Shown: positions 31,148 to 41,546 of the stretch, in pieces
Position numbering within the stretch: the first letter of the stretch is position 1
Layout: each line of letters opens with the position of its first letter
DNA from: Spiroplasma eriocheiris
GTDB lineage: Bacteria; Bacillota_I; Bacilli_A; Mycoplasmatales; Mycoplasmataceae
Assembly (NCBI RefSeq): GCF_001029265.1
Contig: NZ_CP011856.1
Location: 930,001 to 994,000 of the forward strand
Direction of reading: 5' to 3'
Length of the DNA stretch: 64,000 nt
Position numbers and translations under genes: made by a program
Notes under the pieces: model-generated
Seen by the model: the letters and a program-made list of their open reading frames with translations, nothing else
Databases searched by the model: none
Told to the model about the DNA's origin: nothing

Positions 31148-33232
31148 CTATTTTTTATGTTGATCATGGGGATCAATACTACTAATATTTAAATCACCAT
31201 GAATAATTAAGTCTTGATCTTTTCCTAAGGCATTTGGAATAATTGTAAAGGTATTTGAAATACCATCCGATGCATGTTTGAATGGAATTTTAGCGACCGA
31301 GGCTAGGGAATTTACCGCTCCGGTTTTATCTCTACCATTCATTGGGTTGGCCCCTGGTGAGAATGGTACCCCAGCTTTACGACCATCTGGAGAATTACCA
31401 GTTACTTTTCCATATACCACATTTGAAGTAATAGTTAGTACTGACATTGTTGGTTCAGAATTACGGTAGTGGTGTTGACGACGCACTTCGTTCATGAAAG
31501 TTTTAACAACTTCAATTGCAATATCATCGGCACGATCATCATTATTACCATAAGTTGGGAAATCCCCTTCAATGCGGTAGTCAGTTACCACCCCATCGCT
31601 ATCTTTTAATGGGTAAACTTTGGCATGTTTAATTGCTGATAACGAGTCAGTTACGACTGATAATCCTGCAATTCCAGTGGCAAAGAAACGGTGAGCATTA
31701 GTATCCATAAAACACATTTGACTTCTTTCATAGAAGTATTTGTCATGCATATAATGAATAATATTTAAGGCGTTACAATATACACCCGCTAATCATTTTG
31801 CCATTTGGACAAATTTTGTTCATACTTCTTCATAATTTAATGGTGTATTTTCATCGCCATGACAAGGTTCAAAGCGTGGTGACACTTGGTTTTTATGGAT
31901 TTCATCAATTCCCCCGTTGATAGCATATAATAATGTTTTTACTAAATTACAACGAGCGCCGAAGAATTGCATTTGTTTTCCTACCCGCATTGGTGATACA
32001 CAACACGCAATTGCATAGTCATCCCCGTGGGTTGCGCGCATTAAGTCATCATTTTCATATTGCATTGATGAATATAAAATTGAGTATTTAGCACAAAAAG
32101 CTTTAAATCCTTCTGGTAAATGTTGTGATCATAAGATTGTTAAGTTTGGTTCGGGAGAAGGTCCCATGTTTGCTAAGGTATGAATATAACGGAATGCTGT
32201 TTTAGTAACTAATGTACGGCCATCAATTCCCATTCCCCCAATTGATTCAGTGGCCCAAATTGGATCCCCAGAGAATAATTGGTTATATTCTGGTGTTCGC
32301 ATAAATTTAACAATTCTTAATTTCATAATCATATGGTCAACTAGTTCTTGAACATCAGTTTCTGTTAAGACTCCATTTTTTAAGTCCCGTTCAATGTAAA
32401 CATCTAAGAAACCACTTGTTCTTCCAAAACTCATGGCTGCTCCGTTGTTTTCTTTAATCGCTGCTAAGTATCCTAAATATGTTCATTGAAAAGCTTCTTT
32501 AGCATTAGCGGCTGGTTTTGAAACATCAAACCCATATGAAGCGGCCATTTTTTTAATTTCTTTTAACGCTAAAATTTGTTCTGATAATTCTTCGCGTAAA
32601 CGAATAACATCTTCTGTCATTACTAATGAAGTATTACGTTTGTCTTCTTCTTTTTTAGCAATTAAATAATCTGCTCCATATAATGCTAAACGACGATAAT
32701 CACCAATAATTCTTCCCCGCCCGTAAGCATCAGGAAGACCAGTAATAATATGTGACTTACGACACGCACGCATGTCTTCTGTATAAGCATCAAAAACTCC
32801 TTGGTTATGAGTTTTACGGTATTTTGTAAAAATTTCTACCACTCGGTCGGAAACTTTAAATCCATACGCTTCATTAGCCGCTTGGACCATTCGAACTCCC
32901 CCGTTTGGCATCATTGCTCTTTTAAATGGTTTTTCAGTTTGCACTCCAACTACTTTTTCCAAGTCTTTGTCTAAGTAACCAGGTGCATGCGAAGTAATTG
33001 TTGCTGGTAAATCTTCATCGGCATCCAATACTCCCCCATTTTCACGTTCTTGTTTTGTTAATTCCATAACTTTATCTCATAATTTTTTGGTAGCATCCGT
33101 TGGTCCAACTAAAAAACTATCATCACCAGTATATGGAACATAGTTACTTTGAATAAATCCGCGAGTGTCTACCTCATCTGTTCATTTTCCAGCGGTAAAA
33201 CCATCTCACTCAGGAAATCATGTTTTTCCCAT
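31148..33232 (-). CDS. pflB: Pyruvate formate-lyase, C-terminally truncated
   Basis: PflB converts pyruvate and CoA to acetyl-CoA and formate by a glycyl radical mechanism. The N-terminus ([42 protein letters not shown]) and the active-site cysteines (AIACCVSPM) are intact, as are [22 protein letters not shown] and [11 protein letters not shown]. But the protein stops at 694 aa, about 22 residues after that, with HDQHKK and TAG. The family continues for about 80 residues with the glycyl-radical loop (RVSGYAVxF); none of that is encoded downstream. Several UGA-Trp codons. Paired with the formate channel upstream. Confidence 0.9.
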
Positions 33233-33259
33233 TATTTTGTCCCCTCTTTTCTCTATATG

Positions 33260-33288
33260 TTATAAAACTAAAAGTAATGTTTTGACAA
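33260..33288 (-). promoter_or_regulatory. Promoter of pflB
   Basis: Minus-strand TTGTCA (33283-33288), 17-base spacer, TTATAA (33260-33265); 28 bases before the pflB start with AGAGGGGA as ribosome site. Confidence 0.6.
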
Positions 33289-33578
33289 AATTATTTACTT
33301 TTGAAATTAAAAAAATAACAATTGTTAAATATGCAATATTTCAAACAGAAAATAACTTTATCACATCAGAAATCCCACATTAAGTTAATAGTTTATATCT
33401 CTAACTATAAGTAATCACTTAATAACAAATAATTTTTAAAAACCTATCTATTTTTATTATACTCCTAATAATTCTTTTTTCGCAATAGTTGCTCGCAAAA
33501 GATTGCCAAAAATTACCAAAAGGAAATTTTCCTTTTAACAAGAAAAACTCTGGTGTTTTATTTATGGCTTCGTTTAAA
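33289..33578. other. Long AT-rich gap between focA and pflB
   Basis: No convincing gene. It contains a small dyad AACAATTGTT (33317-33326) upstream of the pflB promoter and several short A- or T-runs, no clear terminator for focA. The dyad could be an operator (inference only). Confidence 0.35.
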
Positions 33579-34712
33579 TCATTGGCGATGTGGTTTACTG
33601 TCAAGATTCTGAATTGCTTGGTTAAATTTGGTATTATCTAACACAAATTCGTGATTAATAATTTGAGCAAACCCTGTTTGTAATTGTAATAATTTAATTT
33701 GTTCACTAAAGTATTTTTTTTGTCCTTTAACCGCGGCGGCATTGATTTTTTTACGGGCAATAAAATAACATAGAACTGGAATTAATAAGCCCCCTCCGAT
33801 AAAATTACCAATAAAAGCAGGAATTAAATTAACTAACACAAAATATCCAACTGAAGATGCTGGTAGGACATGGGCGGCTGATAACTGATCACCAACCATA
33901 AAAATATTCATTCAAAAAATAAATGTATTAGCCACAACGTGCTGGAACCCCGCCACGCAAAAAGCAAACAAGGCTAAGAAAATTCCTAAAAATGAAGCGG
34001 CCGCATTTTTTGAAGAATAAGTTAAATATAAAGTGGCCCCGACTAAAATATTACAGTAAATTCCCGACATTAAATTATTTAAAAAGGTTTGACCAATTTG
34101 TTGGCCAGTTGGGATTAGCCCATCAGCAAGGGCACTTCCCACAAATCCCATTTTGTGTTCAATCATTTGCATTGTTTCCGCACTTCATGAATCACCATGG
34201 GTGTTCAATGTCACTGCTTTATCACCCGTTAAAATATGGCCATATACCACGGCAAAATAAATCACAACAGCGGCTAATAAACTTCCTAAAAAGTTTCCTA
34301 AAAAAACTAGCATCAAGTTGCGATAAAATTTTCACGGACTAGCAGCACCAATGCTACTATTAATAAATCCGACACAATGAGAAGTATATAATCCGCCTCC
34401 TAAAAAGGTCAATAAAATTAGGCCAATTGGAAAGGTAATCCCAAAAATTAATTGTTTAACTCCCGTCGTATTAACACCCTGCATCGCAAACAATGCCACA
34501 ATGTAACCCAACGAAATAAATAATCCACCTAAGATTCCGTTGATAATTGTATTCATCACACTAGCATTAATCTTTTTATTTGATGCTTCAAAAGCGCCAA
34601 TGATTGCTTGTTCTGAATAAGAGTGATGTTCATCAAGAATACTTAGTTCAACTGTTGACAACTTAGTTAGTTGTTGTTGATATTTTACAATCCGCGTAAG
34701 TTTCTTATCCAT
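33579..34712 (-). CDS. Formate/nitrite transporter family channel
   Basis: FNT-family pentameric channel, 377 aa, six TM helices. TFLGGGLYTSHCVGFINSS, WKFYRNLMLVFLGNFLGSLLAA, NNLMSGIYCNILVGATLYL and GFQHVVANTFIFWMN (the conserved central His) fit the family. Located upstream of pflB it is probably the formate exporter FocA. N-terminal (about 1-50) and C-terminal (about 330-377) cytoplasmic tails are hydrophilic. TATAAT lies about 90 bases upstream of the start. Trp codons use UGA. Confidence 0.88.
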
Positions 34713-34827
34713 TCAATAATTTTCCTCTCTGTATTACGCTAGTATGTACTTATCTAATTACAAATAAAAGAATTCGTGCCTCAGATAAATAAATACCGGT
34801 AATATTATACAATAAAAAATAAAAAAT

Positions 34828-35421
34828 TTATAAATTTAATAATTTTGTAAAAAGTTCCCAACACTCTTTTAAACCTTGTTTTTTTTCACTCGAAGTCTTA
34901 ATAAAATAATCCGCGGGATTAAAATTTAACATTGTTTTAATTTTTTGTTCATTTTTTTTAATATCATTTTTCTTTAACTTATCTAACTTAGTCCCAATAA
35001 TAACTGTTGGAATTTGATAGTGCTGTAAATATTCATACATAGTAATATCATCACTTGTTGGGTTATGTCGTAAATCAACTAATAAACAAACAAAAACCAG
35101 GTTAGAACGTGATGCTAAGTATTTCTCCATCATTTTACTAAAAGCTAATTTTTGCTGGTTATTAACTTTAGCAAACCCATAACCAGGAGCATCAACAATT
35201 CGAAACTGATTATTATTAATACTAAAAAAATTTAACATTCTTGTTTTACCCGGAGTTTGGGACACCTTGGCGAGTTGGCGACGATTAGTTAACATATTAA
35301 TAAAACTTGATTTACCAACATTACTTTTTCCTAAGAAGCAAATTTCTTTGACCTCATCATTAATTCAGTCTTTTTTATCAACCGCTGAAGTAAGATAGGA
35401 TGCTGTTTTAACTGCGAACAT
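34828..35421 (-). CDS. engB: Ribosome biogenesis GTPase EngB/YsxC
   Basis: EngB (YsxC/YihA), a TRAFAC GTPase needed for 50S assembly. 197 aa. FLGKSNVGKSSFINML (G1), SQTPGKTRMLNFF (G2), VDAPGYGFAKV (G3) and GTKLDKL (G4). One UGA-Trp near residue 19. Start ATG is two bases after the stop of the SpoU methyltransferase gene, so they are coupled. Confidence 0.95.
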
Positions 35422-35423
35422 CA

Positions 35424-36215
35424 CTATTCTCCTTTCTGCTGCTTATTAATTTCATACATTAAAATTGTTCCTGCTTGAGCAACATTTAATGAATCTAACT
35501 TGACATTAATTTTAATTTTAACATTTAAATCACTATTATCTAGTATCATTGGTGATAGCCCACTACCTTCGTTGCCTAAGCAAACGGCATATTTTTGGTC
35601 GATAGCAAAAGTGGTTGTTTCTAAAAATGTTGAATTATCACTAAGATTAGTACTAATAATTTGATATTGTTCTTTTTTTAAATGGACCAAAAATTCAGCA
35701 ACAGGGTGAGAAATTACATGAATATTCAAATAAAATAAAGCGCCTTGACTAGCACGGATAACTTTATCATTAAATAAGTCAACCCCATTATGAACTAAAA
35801 AAACATTGGGAAAATTAAATCCGAAACTAGTCCGTAATAATGTTCCTAAGTTCCCTGGGTCTTGAATATTTTCCAGAATTAAAGCATTCTGGTGGTAATC
35901 AATTTTTTGATGGCTAAAATATTTGGCTAAGTTAATAATTCCCAAAATTGGTTGGCTCGTGACACTTGTTGACAGTTTCCTAATAATTTGGTCGGTTACT
36001 ATAATAATATTAACATTTTGGTATTGGTTAACTAAATGTAAATTATCCTTCGTTACTAAAATCTCCACTAATAAATTATTATCATAGGCACTACTAATTA
36101 AATGTAAACCTTCAATAAGGGCTAACTGTTTAACATGACGAATTTTATTATGCTTTAATTTAGCTAATTCTTTAATATATTCATTTTGACTTGAATTAAT
36201 TTCACGATACCCCAT
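35424..36215 (-). CDS. SpoU/TrmH-family RNA 2'-O-methyltransferase
   Basis: SPOUT-class RNA 2'-O-ribose methyltransferase, 263 aa. N-terminal substrate-binding domain (SSQNEYIKELAKLKHNKIRHVKQLALIEGLHLI), then LENIQDPGNLGTLLRTSFGF, VDLFNDKVIRASQGALFYLNI, CLGNEGSGLSP and LDSLNVAQAGTILMYEI, the three SpoU motifs. Which rRNA or tRNA nucleotide is modified cannot be told from sequence alone. No internal UGA. It is between an unknown gene and engB. Confidence 0.93.
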   Translation of the reverse strand: MGYREINSSQNEYIKELAKLKHNKIRHVKQLALIEGLHLISSAYDNNLLVEILVTKDNLHLVNQYQNVNIIIVTDQIIRKLSTSVTSQPILGIINLAKYFSHQKIDYHQNALILENIQDPGNLGTLLRTSFGFNFPNVFLVHNGVDLFNDKVIRASQGALFYLNIHVISHPVAEFLVHLKKEQYQIISTNLSDNSTFLETTTFAIDQKYAVCLGNEGSGLSPMILDNSDLNVKIKINVKLDSLNVAQAGTILMYEINKQQKGE

Positions 36216-36233
36216 AATTTTCTCTTTTCTTTT

Positions 36234-36932
36234 TTAATCAACATATAAAAACCCAACAATATAGCGTTTTGTCGTTGGATTAGCCCAATCTTTTTTAGTT
36301 GCTTTTGTTTTGCGCATAATAGTCACCATTGAACGAGGGCGTTTCGGAGGATCTTGCATTTTACCTAATAACACAGTCAATGCTGTTTTATTACTTTCTT
36401 TATTATAATCTTCAGTATCCTTTACTCCCTCTTGTTTTGCCATAATCCGCACCTTATTTTTTTTAAACCATTTTTGGAAATGAACATAATCATGGTATGA
36501 TCATTCTTTTTCTTCTCACCCTAAAATAATGCGGTCTTTTTTTTCATCTCATCCTACTAAATAATCCCGAATCTGGGTATTTGCTGTTGGTCCTTGTTCC
36601 ATCATTTTAAAAGTCCGCGCAATTGTTTGGTCAATTGTTTCAAACCCATAACCAACAAAAGCATTCCCAACTCAATGGTGCTTATAAATTGGTTTGACAG
36701 GATCCATTGGCTCGGTAAAAGTAATTGCATAGGACCAATATTTATCATCTGATTTACTTTTAAACAATTCATAACCAAATTTTTGATGTTTAATAACAAC
36801 ACAATCTTTTTTAATTAAAATTACTAAATCTTTAAATGCATCAATAAATTGTTGTTTTTCATCTTGGGTCAAATGGGCTTTTAACTTAGCTTCTTTCATA
36901 TTAATAATACGCTGAGTATAATAGGAAACCAT
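36234..36932 (-). CDS. Hypothetical protein, 232 aa
   Basis: Not recognised. Soluble, basic and Trp/Tyr-rich; residues read MVSYYTQRIINMKEAKLKAH at the start, WSYAITFTEPMDPVKPIYKHHWVGNAF in the middle, GWDEKKDRIILGWEEKEWSYHDY and a Lys/Arg-rich end (PPKRPRSMVTIMRKTKATKK). Trp is encoded several times by UGA. RBS AAAAAGGTGGTG. It lies 18 bases before the SpoU gene, so it may share its transcript. The basic C-terminal half would suit nucleic acid binding (inference). Confidence 0.75.
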
Positions 36933-36959
36933 TAATGCACCACCTTTTTACTAACTATC

Positions 36960-36985
36960 CGTTATTCTATTACGTTATTCTATTA
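36960..36985. repeat. Tandem 13-bp direct repeat
   Basis: CGTTATTCTATTA occurs twice without gap (36960-36972, 36973-36985), just upstream of the 232-aa gene and next to the promoter-like sequences TATAAT (36982-36987, minus). Confidence 0.7.
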
Positions 36986-36993
36986 TATGATAT

Positions 36994-37022
36994 ATTTTAT
37001 ATTTTATTAGGGTTTAAGTCAA
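36994..37022 (-). promoter_or_regulatory. Promoter of the 232-aa gene
   Basis: Minus-strand TTGACT (37017-37022), 17-base spacer, TAAAAT (36994-36999). A second -10-like TATAAT lies at 36982-36987 next to the 13-bp repeats. Confidence 0.45.
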
Positions 37023-37045
37023 AGTAAATCGTGAAAACCTTGTTT

Positions 37046-37899
37046 TTAGGTTCCCACAGTATTTTGATAAAAATCTTCCTCATATTTTTCTAAAATAAAT
37101 AGGATAAAATCAATATAAACAAAAACTAAGATGTATTCATCTTTTTTCAAAAAATTAAGGCTATTATGAATAACTAACGAATCCGGATAATGGGTAATCC
37201 GGTTGCGTACATAAATCACATCATGTCATAACTCTAGTCACAATTCAAAATTACCTGGTTTTATCTTTTCAATGAAAAAATCCAATAAAAATTGCTGTTC
37301 TTTCTTTTGATAATTTTCATTCAAAAGTTCATTAACTTTTTTGCTATATTTACTATAAATATCATTCTTATTATTAAAAAGTTCCTCATCATAATTTTTT
37401 AATTCCTTTTTCATTTGGTCCAAATACCCAATTATTTTATTTCAATCACAATAATAGGTTAAAAATAGCTTTTTAATACAATTAACCAAGTTTGAATAAT
37501 TAAAAGCCGTTTCTAAATAATTTAAATCATCATTACTAATATTTTTTTTAAATAGGGAATCGTTTGCGTAATTTGAATTTTTAAATTAGTTAAGATTTGG
37601 CGCCGGATTTTATGATTATAATTTGAATTTAATGTTGGGGATGAATTACTAGCCAGAAAAATAATCTTATTATCAACAATTTCTTGGGTTCATTGCAAAA
37701 ATAAAATTAAATAATTATAAATCTTATTATCGTCTAATAATTCTAAGGTTATGATGCTATTTAAAAAGGGATCAAAAATTTTATCCATTAAAAATAAATA
37801 ATCTTGTTTAACCGGATGATCCATAAAGATCTGATGAAACTTGGTTAATTGTTCCATTAAAATCTTTTGTTTGGTAGTTAGTGATAGCAAATTAATCAT
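37046..37899 (-). pseudogene. HEPN-like protein gene with -1 frameshift at an A8 tract
   Basis: Two overlapping frames make one 284-aa protein. The first (start ATG 37897-37899 after AAGGAGG) runs MINLLSLTTKQKILMEQL to IPYLKKILVMMI and stops at 37522. The second, entered by a -1 slip at the A8 run 37542-37549, continues ISNDDLNYLETAF to the stop at 37046. The codons there are TTA AAA AAA, a fit to the A AAA AAA slippery heptamer. The second part contains DVIYVRNRITHYPDSL, an RN-x3-H motif like HEPN ribonucleases of toxin and defence systems. It may be a pseudogene, a programmed frameshift or a phase-variable gene. Two Trp UGA. No antitoxin is seen beside it. Confidence 0.6.
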
Positions 37900-37927
37900 T
37901 ATTTTTTTAATTACCTCCTTAAAAATA

Positions 37928-37954
37928 AAAAAAGAGAAAGCCAATGGCATCTCT
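37928..37954 (-). promoter_or_regulatory. Hairpin in the leader of the HEPN-like gene
   Basis: On the minus strand AGAGATGCC pairs imperfectly with GGCTTTCTCT and is followed by seven T, between the extended -10 TGTTATACT (37967-37975) and AAGGAGG. The gene upstream already ends with its own terminator at 38098-38122, so this hairpin looks like a leader attenuator. Confidence 0.45.
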
Positions 37955-37966
37955 CTGAGTTAAGTA

Positions 37967-37975
37967 TAACATTGT
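37967..37975 (-). promoter_or_regulatory. Extended -10 promoter of the HEPN-like gene
   Basis: Minus-strand TGTTATACT, an extended -10 box; TTGTTT-like sequence about 16 bases upstream. Starts transcription about 68 bases before the ATG. Confidence 0.45.
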
Positions 37976-38097
37976 TAAAATAAAAACAAACCATTTTCTG
38001 TTTTTTTATGTTAACTTTTAAAATTTCAGTTATTGCTATGATTTGATCTTAAGTAAAATAACAGCTAGCAACTAATAGGTAAATTTTACAAATAAAA

Positions 38098-38122
38098 ATA
38101 GTAATTAAGCTAATTACTATTT
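38098..38122 (-). terminator. Terminator of the aminopeptidase operon
   Basis: Stem TAGTAATTAA / TTAATTACTA-like repeat with T-run on the minus strand; overlaps the stop codon of the last gene. Confidence 0.65.
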
Positions 38123-39494
38123 AAAAATTCTTTATTTTGATAAATTCAACTAAACTTTCAACCATCACACCAGTCCCCCGACTATGATAATCAGCAGTTC
38201 CGGCAATATCTAAGTGCAATCACGGGGTTTCTCCCGCGAATTTGCTAATGAAAGCGGCACCATTTCCTACTCCATATTCACGGTTAGTGGCCGCATTTTT
38301 AAAATCAGCAATTTCAGAAGTTAAATTATCATAATTTTCTAACTGAATTGGTAATCATCAAACTGGTTCTAAGGTATTCTTAGTAACCTTTGTAAAATTC
38401 TTCACCAACTTTTCATTGTTGCTAAACATCCCACTAATGTTAACCCCCAAAGCATTTTTAACCGAACCAGTCAACGTTGCAACATCAATAATTGTGGCTG
38501 GCTGGTAAGTTTGTTTAGCATAACTAATTCCATCTGCTAATACAAGACGTCCTTCAGCATCCGTGTTATTAATTTCAACATATCAACCTGCATGTGATTT
38601 AACAACACTTTCAGTTAAAATTGCATTACCCCCAATTGCATTTTCCGTTAACATTGCAACTGCAAGTATATTGGCAGGTACTTCTTGCTCAGCTAATGCG
38701 CTAATGGCTGCTAAAACAATTGCGGCCCCAGACATATCAAATTTCATCCCTAACTGCCCACTACTACTTTTTAAACAATAACCACCACTATCAAAAGTTA
38801 TTACCTTGCCAACGAAAGCAGTCTGGTATTCACTAGTAGTTTTATTACCTTGATACTCCACGATAATCATACAAGCACGGTGACTACTACCCTGGTTTAC
38901 TGCTAATAATAAATTTAATCCCATTTTTGTCAATTCTTGATTTTCATAAATCTTCATTATTAAATTCTTCATATTTTTTAACTTGTCTTTTCAAAAATTA
39001 GTAAACAAAACTGGGGTCATTAAATTAGCAGGCATATCTTGTAAATACCGAGCTGTATTAACCCATTGCATAAGGCGCTGGGTAGTTGGAATAATATCCT
39101 CTAAGTCCGGATAAGCTGAGTGATAAATTAAAAGATTATAATCCACATTCGGAAGTTCTTTTTTAAATTGACATTTTTGTGGATTAAAAACATATAAAAT
39201 TGCTTTCAAACTTGTTTTTAATAACTCCGTACAATTAGGAAGTGTTGATGAAAAAGAACTAAAATCAAATAATATTTGTGAATTCGAAATCTGGGTTAAA
39301 ACATTAATTAGCTTTTTTTTATAATGAAATAAATCAGCTAATAAATCATAGGAAACTACTAATTCAATATGGGATTGGTTTTCGCTGGTAATATTCTGGA
39401 GAATAATTTTCTGCTTACTTGTTTTCTCAATAATAAAGATAATTGTTAAATAATCTGAATTTTCACGACTAGTAGTTGCTTGAATTATTAACAT
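38121..39494 (-). CDS. M17 leucyl aminopeptidase family protein (copy 1)
   Basis: Cytosolic M17 aminopeptidase, 457 aa. The N-terminal domain (to about 155) is divergent. The catalytic domain shows [32 protein letters not shown] (metal-binding Lys and Asp), [14 protein letters not shown] and [15 protein letters not shown] (Asp/Glu metal ligands and catalytic Arg), [14 protein letters not shown] and [12 protein letters not shown]. The usual GKG is GKV. It starts one base from the stop of the MalY-like gene and ends the operon. A paralogue is at 42.6-44.0 kb, so peptide degradation has two versions here. Confidence 0.9.
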
Positions 39495-39495
39495 C

Positions 39496-40695
39496 CTATC
39501 GCTTCCCTTCTAATTCCATAAAAGCAGTTTTAATTTGTAGCAATAATTCTTTTAAAAATACTTGTGAGCAACCAAAATTTAGTCGAAAAAAGAATTCCCC
39601 GTTTTGAACAAAATCTTTCCCATACGAAAGAATAATATTTTTCTTTAAAAAGAGTTCTTCAATTTCCTCGGCAGTTAATCCTGTTTCGACAAAATTAATT
39701 CAGGCAAAAAAAGAAGCATCACTATGCATTACTTTACAAAATGGAAGTTCAGTTTGAAAAAATTCTTTAACAATCACAAAATTATTTCATAAATACACAT
39801 TTAACTGTTCTAACCAATCCTGACAGTTATCATAAGCAGCAATGAGAGCAATTGCCCCAAAAGTATTAGGAGAAGTAACCCGGTTAATTTTCATACAATT
39901 TAAGAATCTTGTTGTTAATGTTTCATCAGGAATCACAATATAACTTGTTTTAAAACCTCCAAAATTAAATGCATTATTTGGACTAGTACAAACTATTAAA
40001 TGAGAATAATGTTCAGGAAAAGCTAAACAACTAGTAAATGTTGCTTCCTGGTTAATAATTAAATCACGGTGAACCTCATCGGCAATAACTAACACCTGGT
40101 GTTTTTGACAAATTTTTAACATTTTTTTAATATCTTGTTTAGTTCAGACAATCCCTCCGGGATTATGGGGCGAACAAAAAATAAAAATTTTAACCTGGTT
40201 ATTAATAATTTGATTTTCAAAATCAGTAAAATCAATCTGATAACTATTATCCTGGTAAAGCAAATTATTACAAACTAAGGTGCGGTTATTATCAATAATG
40301 CTTTCTCCAAAGGGACCATAGACAGGAGTTTGCACTAAAATCCGATCCTGCACATTACTAAACTCTTGGATTAAATAATATAAAGTTCCAACAGTTCCAT
40401 AAGTTAAATGAATTCATGAGGGTTGGAGATTAACCTTTAAGCGTTCTTGGTGCCATTTAATAATACTTTGATAAAACTGAGTCGGGACATAGTTATAACC
40501 ATAAATATTAGTCTCTACTCGTTTTTTAATAACATCCACAACCGCAATCGGACATTTAAAATCAGTATCACCAATCCACGCGGAATAAATTTTTTGGTGG
40601 GGATTAATCTGGTAAGTTTGTGTTAAATATTCAATATTTCATTTACGATCATATGTTTCGCTACGATCGACAATTTCATCAAAATTATATTTCAT
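39496..40695 (-). CDS. MalY/PatB-like PLP-fold protein lacking the PLP lysine
   Basis: Fold-type I aminotransferase of the MalY/PatB (cystathionine beta-lyase-like) group, 399 aa. IYSAWIGDTDFKCPIAV, QTPVYGPFG, FCSPHNPGGIVW, VIADEVHRDLI are canonical. But the PLP-binding motif, normally APSKTFN-x-AG, reads TSPNNAFNFGGFKTSY: the Schiff-base Lys is Asn. The nearest Lys is five residues on, in FKTSY, where relatives have LQTSY. The usual reaction would therefore be lost or changed. Relatives such as MalY also have regulatory functions. It sits between an RpiR-type regulator and an M17 peptidase in a PTS operon. Two or more UGA-Trp. Confidence 0.88.
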
Positions 40696-40714
40696 TCTTT
40701 TCACCTATTTCTAT

Positions 40715-41524
40715 TTATTTTTTGATGACCTTATTTAATAATTCATAATAGACTAAATCTAAAAACTGAATTAAAGTTTGAGCTGTGATAGAATAACTAT
40801 CTCAGATTTGTTGTTCATCACAATGAATAATAATTTTGTTTTCAACATCATTAAAGAGCTGGGTTGGATACTGACCCATAATCACATAGATTTGTAAATT
40901 ATTAGTATTTTCTTCAACAGTTGCTAAAAAATTTGCTAACTGTTTATTTTGTCCACTCAGGGTAATAAACAAACAAATATCCTCATCGTGAATTAAATTA
41001 ATTTGGTTTTCCATTAAATTATAATCATTCAAACAAAAAGTTTGAATATTTAGTCATCCCAACCGTGTTGCTCAAATACTCGCAATTTTATAAGCTAGCG
41101 AAAAAGCAAAAATATGAATTCTTTTTCGTTCATTAATTATTTTAGCTAAATTATAAATTGTTAAGTCTTCATATAAATTGCTTAATTCTAAACTAGCTTG
41201 GTATTTAATTGCATTGTATTGATTTAAAAACTTCATTGATTGATTTAATAAACTATTATCAATCGCATACGACATATCATCACTAATATGGTACAGACTT
41301 AAAAACTTCAAGACCATTTTCAATTCTTTAAATCCGCTTAACCCTAAACTATTGCAAAAACGAATAACAGTAGTAGAGACATTACTTAATTTTGCAATAT
41401 CAACAATTGATAATTTACTAATATGGTCTAAATTATCTAAAATAACACTTGCAATCGAACTACGAATTGGATTGTCATCTTTTGCTAACTCTTTAATTTG
41501 TTTCAACAGTTGTTGTTTTGCCAT
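40715..41524 (-). CDS. MurR/RpiR-family transcriptional regulator
   Basis: 269 aa. N-terminal HTH (about 1-75: IVDIAKLSNVSTTVIRFCNSLGLSGFKELK) and C-terminal SIS domain (about 105-250), which in this family binds phosphosugars (ERKRIHIFAFSLAYKIASIW, CLFITLSGQNKQL). The third gene of the PTS operon from the regulator point of view; probably senses the phosphorylated sugar imported by the EIICB and controls the operon (inference). Two UGA-Trp. Confidence 0.9.
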
Positions 41525-41546
41525 AATATGTTGCTTCCTTAAGTTC

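Noticed and set aside
33419-33604. Small minus-strand reading frame (61 aa) overlapping the focA 3' end
   Set aside because: TTG start without ribosome site, overlaps the real gene and has no family-like features.
36960-36985. CRISPR array from the 13-bp tandem repeats
   Set aside because: Only two adjacent units without spacers, and no cas genes.
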